A stretch of 64,000 bases of DNA from Panicum virgatum. Its lineage: Eukaryota > Streptophyta > Magnoliopsida > Poales > Poaceae. Location of the stretch: positions 56,760,951 through 56,824,950 of the forward strand of contig NC_053138.1 in assembly GCF_016808335.1 (NCBI RefSeq), given 5' to 3'. Position 1 is the stretch's first letter. The number at the start of each line of letters is the position of its first letter. This document shows positions 58,440 through 64,000 of this stretch, in pieces. Position numbers and translations under genes: made by a program. Under the pieces are notes generated by a model. The model ran no database searches and had not been told where the DNA came from. It was given only the letters and a program-made list of their open reading frames with translations.

Positions 58440-61400
58440 TGTGGCAGCCCCGTCCGACATAATCCGGCTTAAGCGCGCTAACCATCATCAAAACGACAAT
58501 CAGGGTTAATACGCACTTAAAACGGAGCAATCTGGCCGTGCTGTCGGGTAAAATCCCGATAAAACCACTTGAACCTGGATCGAACAAAGCAGCATAACTC
58601 ACACGAAGGCGAGTCCAGAGATTACAATACCTCACAAAATATTACACCACAGAGTTTAACATAAAAACAGAATTACAAACCAAGTTCCAAATTTAACAAA
58701 GTACTTTTCAAACCAACGTAACAGAAGTTCATCAGAGTCCTTGATTTTAGCGGAAAGTAAACACGAGAACTAACGACGATACGGATGTCTCGAGAAAGCC
58801 CGATACAAGACATCACTCGTTCTTGTCATCATTGGCCGGGGACGCATCCCACTCCACGGACCAACCAGGCGGAAGAGTGCAAGGCCAGGTCAAACTGGCA
58901 ATCATATCCTCAAAGGTTTCACCTGAAACAAAATATAGCCACAAGCAAGGCTGAGTATTCTAATACTCAGCAAGGCTTACCCGACTGAGGGTATACTTAG
59001 CCCTTTACCTAGACATGCAAGGCTTTTGGCTTGAGGGGTTTGTTTTGCCGAAAAGCAATAAAAAGTGGATCCTTAATTGGGGGTTTTAACTTTCAGGTTC
59101 TAGTTCAATTAACCATTCTAGGTGAGCATCTATCCAATAGCATGCATGGTGATAACATTTATCTTTTATTATCCAATCAACCATATTCATCATTCTCATC
59201 TTTCACTTCTTACTCTATGTGGCAAAAGAGTTAAGCAGTCCCATTATCCGTGAGAGGCGGACGATTCGAATCGAATTTGTTAACCTTGCAAGGCAGACCT
59301 AAACACACGTCACGTGGTTACTCCCAGAGTCACACGTGCAACATTTCCCCTTTCTTTCCGGGTTGTGGATCAGGGTCACCGTCCTCGACTACAGAGTACG
59401 ACGACTCTGCACCCGCATGTGCGCGCATGAGAAACGACGTTCAAAGAAGGTGAGGGAGAAGTCCACTTGCCGGGCCAATCAGGTACTTAAGCTTACCGAT
59501 TACCATATTCTCGGCATGTGTTTAGTACGTTCAAACGCTTAACTACCACTACCACACACTGCGGCCTTATCACATTTCACTAAACAGACGGGACATCCCA
59601 AGTACCACAGTCCCGCCCGTAGGCCTTATAGTTGCAGCAGGTAGTAAACATCCAACTCCTATATTTCTCGCGAGTGACAGGAAATCACTCGACTTCTACC
59701 GAAACATTAGCATAGCCAACTAGCGACCTACACATACTAGTGTTCAAACATCGGTACCTAGGATTATGCAATTAAGGTTCCAGTCAACTCCTGTAAACTT
59801 AAATGCACAAATAGATAGGAACAATAAAAAGTTGCATAAGTTTAAAATAGTAGGACATGCTCCGGGGCTTGCCTTCCTGGGCGTAGCTGGATCTGGGCTC
59901 TTCCGAAATAGGGTTCGGGTCTTGCGCAGCTTCAGTTAGATTAACTTGAGCTTCGCGCTGCTCACTCTCGGACTCGGGCACCAGCTCGTAAGTTCCGTCA
60001 GCGAGAGTAGCAGTATCTATATGAGATGCAATGCACATGAGTAATTCGTTGTGATGGTAGGAATTTATGAATTATTTCACAATAACGGTGTAACGCAAAC
60101 AAAACCCAAAGTTAAAGAGTGAAACACTTTCATTCATATTTTACTGGGCAATCGTTTATAGAGTAGCAACTCAACATATCTAACTACACAAGACATCATG
60201 ATCAATAGCTCAAGAAAGCTATACTAATCTTCTAAACAAGTGGGAGTAACCTCCTATAGCAATTAAATCATGGTTGGTTAATAACTTAACAACTCAGCAC
60301 ATATACAGTATTAAATTCAACAAAAATTACTACAAACAGAAAGTAAACAGGACTAGCTATCCTGCAAAACTCATCCTAAACCTTGTAGCCAATTATCCAG
60401 AACAATTCATGTAGTCAGACAATTCCTAGAACAAGATTGAATTATACAGGTTACACCAGAGCATTAAACAATCTCAAACTTTAACAGTAGGTCTAAACAG
60501 GGATGAATTAGCTACTGTGAATTTTTCAGGATTTATTAACCACACAAATAAATAGGAGAAAATAAACAAAACATACATCAGTTTAAAAAGATTAATTTTT
60601 AGATCCTGTTCTAGTCATGAACTGGGGCTCAAACTCCATGGACAAGCTAAACTATTCAAAATGAACACTCAGAAATATTTTCATGATTTATTATCAACAT
60701 AAACTATTTATCATAATTAAAATCTACTAAACAAACATTAAATCAAAGAAATTGCTACACAAATCTAAAAATATTGAAACTTGGAAAGTGGTGCTCATTT
60801 GGTATTGAAAATACACAGAAAAATTTTCATACATATATCTAAGTCAGAACATCCAGAAATAAAAAGCAAAATAATTTACTAGATCTAGCCAAGATTAGGG
60901 TTTCATCTAGTTACAAAGGTCAACTGGTGCTCAAATTTTTACACAACACTAAGCATGCCATGTATTACCTACCAGACAAAAATCACCTATAGATTCTAAG
61001 TAGAACTCCTAGAACAATTATAGCCTTTGAAATTTAATCTTTTTCCTAGATTAAAATACAAACAGAAAATAAACATGTGCATGTAATGAAAGTTGTAGAT
61101 CTTGTTGCAAGGATTCCAAAACATTTGGATTTACATTTTTCTGATTTTTCTATGAATTTATATCGAATTTACAAGTTTGCTGGTTTGGAAAACAAAAAGA
61201 AAAAGAAAGAACTTTTTGCGCAGAGGCCCCTGGAAGACTTTTTCTTCTCGCGGATAGGCCCCTGGCCGGAGTTTGAAGCAGGGGAGCGGCGGGCGGCCGG
61301 ATTCCGGCGCCTGGGGTCAACGGCGGTGAGGGGAGCTAGGGGGAGGAGCAAGAGGAGAGCGAGAGCAACCTTGGAGTGGCCTCGGTTGAGCTTGGGACGG

Positions 61401-62418
61401 CCGGTGGCGGCGCCTCCGCGGAACAGGGGCGGCGGCGGCGGCAGTTGGCGGCGGCGGCGGCGGTCCGGTGGCCCGGGGCGGCGGCGAGCGGGTCGGGGAG
61501 CACCGGTGGAGGCCAAGGGAGCGAGCTGCGGGGGTTGTTGGGCACGAGGGAGGGCGGAGGAGGGGGCTCCGCAGCAGCCTAGGGTGCGGCGGCGCTAATG
61601 GCGGCGGCGTCGGCCGTTTTCGGGCAGAGGGGCAAACGGGACGCTGCGCTCGTGCTCAGGGAGGAAGGAGAGAGGGGTGAGGGCGTCGTGGAGCTCGCGG
61701 GATGGTTCCAGGCGAGTCAAGGCGAGGGGGAGGGCATGACGCGGTCGGGCGGTTCAGCACGGCTTCGCCGTGGCGGCTCGGAGTCGAACCTCGGCGTGCG
61801 CGCACGGGATGGCGCCGCGTGGAGAGGCCGAGAAGCATCGCGGAGGAGCCAAGGACGGGGCACGGGGAGAGCACGGCGCGTGGCCGGCGGCCTTAACTCG
61901 ACGGCGACTTCGGCTCGGCAGAAAACAGGGGAGGGAGAGAGAGCAGAGAGAGAGTAGAGAGAAAGAGAGAGAGAAATTTGTTTGATTTCAAATTTGAATC
62001 TTTCTCAAAATTTTCAATTAACACTCGAAAAATTTTGAATACGAAAGATGTTCCAAAATTCAAATCCTACCACTTTTGTTTCAGGCCTACTTTCATTTGG
62101 GACCCAATTCAAAAGTTCAATGTGAATCCCGACAAATGTAGTTATTACCCAGTTCGAGCTAAATTCAAATTTTTCTTCGACTTTTGCATGAAAACTTAAA
62201 TGTATCTGAGCATGACAAATGTTCAACACTTAAAACTCTACAAGCTTTATTTCAGGAAAAAAATGTTCAATTAGACCACGGATTGAAAATTATTTTAAAT
62301 TTAACACAACCAAGATTTTGAATTGCTAACCATTTCATGTAGACTTGCATTGGGTTAAGGGTACATGATTTGATGCTAATGACCCTGGTTTAGCTAATGA
62401 AACACCTGGGGTGTTACA
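58440..62418 (-). repeat. Right Gypsy LTR, complete (3979 bp), 5' LTR of right unit
   Basis: Same ends and content as the middle LTR, shorter by 19 bp in the GGC-rich repeat near 61440. Identity is about 99.7% by visual comparison, consistent with a young insertion. Confidence 0.95.
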
Positions 62419-62618
62419 ATATTAATCCATGATTAGCGAATGTTTACTGTAGCATCCTGTAGCAAATTATGGATTAATTAGGCTCAATAGATTCATCTCG
62501 CGAATTAGCACTCAGCTATCAAAAAAAATTTATAAACAAATTTTATTTGATACTCCAAAATAGTAAGATTCCTTTTGATGTGACAGGAACTTAAAACAAG
62601 TCTCTGGAAACAAACAGC
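62419..62618. mobile_element. Right half of the MITE split by the Gypsy insertion
   Basis: Starts with the ATATT target duplication, then AATCCATGATTAGCGAATG, GATTCATCTCGCGAATTAG and the inverted counterpart of the left terminal sequence, ending near GGAAACAAACAGC. Together with 45352-45497 it reconstitutes a MITE of about 340 bp. Confidence 0.8.
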
Positions 62619-62999
62619 ACCAACAAACTCATCTAATACATCCTTCATTGTAGTAGGTTAAGAGAAAAGTATGAGAACCGCCCAATTTGATACTATTTTA
62701 AACGAACCGCCGGTCATTATCATCCAGATGAGAGTTAATACGTGGTTGCCGGAGAGCGTGCCACGTGTTATCTCACATCTAGAGACACGAATATCCGACA
62801 CGTCATTCATCCAAAATAATATCAAATCCGGTAGTCCTGGTATGTGCTCCAACATACGCCCAGAATCAGCATATACACATACCGTTTACAATCGAATACA
62901 TCACCAAAGAACCACAAAGAGCAGTTTTTACATTACCAGAGTTTGAAACTTAACATTACAAGTTCAACATAGGAAGATTCAAACTAATCTCCATTACAA
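62619..62999. other. Unassigned repeat-like sequence
   Basis: No gene. The stretch from about 62665 (GAGAACCGCCCAATTTGATAC) to 63000 has the look of LTR or untranslated retrotransposon sequence, but no terminal repeats or target duplication were identified. Confidence 0.35.
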
Positions 63000-63900
63000 G
63001 CCTTTTGCAGAGTTCTCATATAACAATACTTATAAAACAAGTATCAAAATATCTCCTTTTGAAACTCTCTATGGAAGACGGTGTAGAACTCCTATCAATT
63101 GGTCCGAATCTGGAGAAAGGCCTTTCTTTGGGCCTGACTTGGTAAAAGATGCCGAAGAACAAGTCAGAATTATCCGTGAGAATCTTCGCATTGCCCAATC
63201 TCGTCAAAAGACTTATGCTGATCGTCGTCGCCGATAACTTCACCTTAAAGTTGGCGATTATGTCTATCTTAAGGTTTCTCCATTCAAAGGTACTCGACAT
63301 TTCCAAGTAAGAGGAAAATTAGCACCATGTTATGTGGGACTTTTTCGGATTATCAAGAAAGTTGGAGCCGTGGCTTATCAATTGGAACTTCCTCAATCAC
63401 TTTCCGCCGTGAATTGAAGCAGTGTCATCGTGTTCCAACGGATGCCATCAACCTTGAGTCACTTGACCTTCAACCGGGTCTTACCTACGAAGAACACCCA
63501 ATATCCATTCTTGATCATGATGAAAGAAAAGTGAAGCGTAGCATGGTGAAGTTTGTAAAGATTCAATGGAGCAATCACTCCGAAGACGAAGCCACTTGGG
63601 AGCGTGAAGATCGATTACGTCAGGAATACCCTAATTTCTTTTCCGATGAGTAAGTTCTCTCTCTACCACACTCCACTTTCTTGATGAAGTTCATCATTTT
63701 AAATATTATATATGTGGACACAATCACCATTACGGAAGCCCTAGGAATGTCTCATCACATCACATCATTTCTGTCTTTGTGCATCATCTTTTAGATGTTT
63801 ATCTTGTCTAGGTGAATATGGCCTCAACCTAGTCCGAGTTTTATCCTTCCCCTCTTGTCTACCTAAATCTCGGGACGAGATTTTCTTAAGGGGGGAGAGT
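63000..63900 (+). pseudogene. 3' fragment of a second chromodomain Gypsy pol gene
   Basis: Starts abruptly inside integrase ([22 protein letters not shown]), passes the GPDLV...RIIRENLRIAQSRQK block and VGDYVYLKVSP, and ends with a chromodomain (VKIQWSNHSEDEATWERE) and a natural stop near 63651. Two breaks are seen: an in-frame TAA at about 63235-63237 and a frame change with loss of a few residues near 63410. The sequence is clearly different from the Tekay-like pol at 52681-57198 and on the opposite strand. Everything upstream of integrase is missing. A polypurine tract (TTAAGGGGGGAGAGT, 63886-63900) follows. Confidence 0.9.
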
Positions 63901-64000
63901 TGTCACGGCCCCAAATTTCCCGCCCGGACGGTCCGCCCGGCGCTCTGCTTCGTCGTGCGTTGCACGAATCACGGCGTGCCGCACGTCGCCACCGCTGCCG
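63901..64000 (+). repeat. Start of the 3' LTR of the second Gypsy element (cut by window end)
   Basis: Directly after the purine tract the sequence begins TGTCACGGCCCC, a typical Gypsy LTR start, and becomes GC-rich to the window end. The LTR is incomplete here. Confidence 0.8.

Larger units (their letters stand above)
45498..62418 (-). mobile_element. Ty3/Gypsy chromovirus (Tekay-like), tandem LTR-int-LTR-int-LTR form
   Basis: Minus-strand element bounded by TG...CA LTR ends and the 5-bp duplication ATATT (45493-45497, 62419-62423). It contains three LTRs, 45498-46362 (truncated), 48635-52632 and 58440-62418, and two internal regions, 46363-48634 (gag end and leader only) and 52633-58439 (complete gag-pol). 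The middle LTR serves as 5' LTR of the left unit and 3' LTR of the right unit. Domain order RT-RNase H-integrase-chromodomain, tRNA-Met primer site and about 4-kb LTRs fit the Tekay/Del chromovirus lineage. Repeats are almost identical, so the element is young. Confidence 0.95.

Noticed and set aside
1..64000. CRISPR arrays, operons, phage genes or organellar insertions
   Set aside because: None seen; gene structure and repeats are those of a plant nuclear genome.

Overview
The window is nuclear DNA from a grass (Poaceae), most likely a panicoid; the genus cannot be fixed from sequence alone. The signs are GC-rich first exons with GT-AG introns, grass-style MITEs, a CACTA element with GAGGCGG subterminal repeats, Copia and Gypsy LTR retrotransposons, and plant-specific gene families. 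There is no bacterial, organellar or CRISPR content.

Layout: 1-4794 is AT-rich intergenic DNA with one MITE and short repeats. 4795-6460 (-) is a three-exon R2R3-MYB transcription factor (319 aa, subgroup-20 type) with a TATA box and a long GA tract in its leader. 7004-8304 is a complete non-autonomous CACTA transposon (TSD AGG). 8305-12492 is intergenic with two small MITEs. 12493-13795 is a MULE-like element with long inverted ends and a GC-rich core, ending about 250 bp before the next gene. 14042-18140 (+) encodes a PsbP-domain thylakoid-lumen protein (PPD2-like, 260 aa); its 3.2-kb first intron contains an old tandem duplication that copied the start of exon 2. 18893-26974 (-) is a complete 14-exon gene for the ribosome-quality-control factor NEMF/Rqc2 (1204 aa), with an antisense RTE-type LINE and a MITE in its introns. 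28637-31711 (-) is a CC-NBS-LRR pseudogene with at least five disruptions. 33528-39084 (-) is a decayed Ty1/Copia element with 115-bp LTRs and TSD GTATT. 40151-44821 (-) is a five-exon NPG1-like TPR protein (712 aa).

45498-62418 is a 16.9-kb Ty3/Gypsy chromovirus (Tekay-like, about 4-kb LTRs, TSD ATATT) inserted into an older MITE. It is a tandem LTR-internal-LTR-internal-LTR product with a shared middle LTR, and the left unit has lost about 6.7 kb. Its right unit keeps a nearly complete gag-pol reading frame broken by one in-frame TGA. From about 63000 to the end is the 3' part of a second, opposite-strand chromodomain Gypsy element, ending inside its LTR.

The four intact host genes have unrelated roles (transcription, thylakoid lumen, ribosome quality control, PI4-kinase/calmodulin-linked TPR scaffold) and form no functional cluster. 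PPD2 and NEMF are convergent, with 752 bp between their stop codons. All exon joins given here were checked for reading-frame continuity by hand; no transcript evidence was available.
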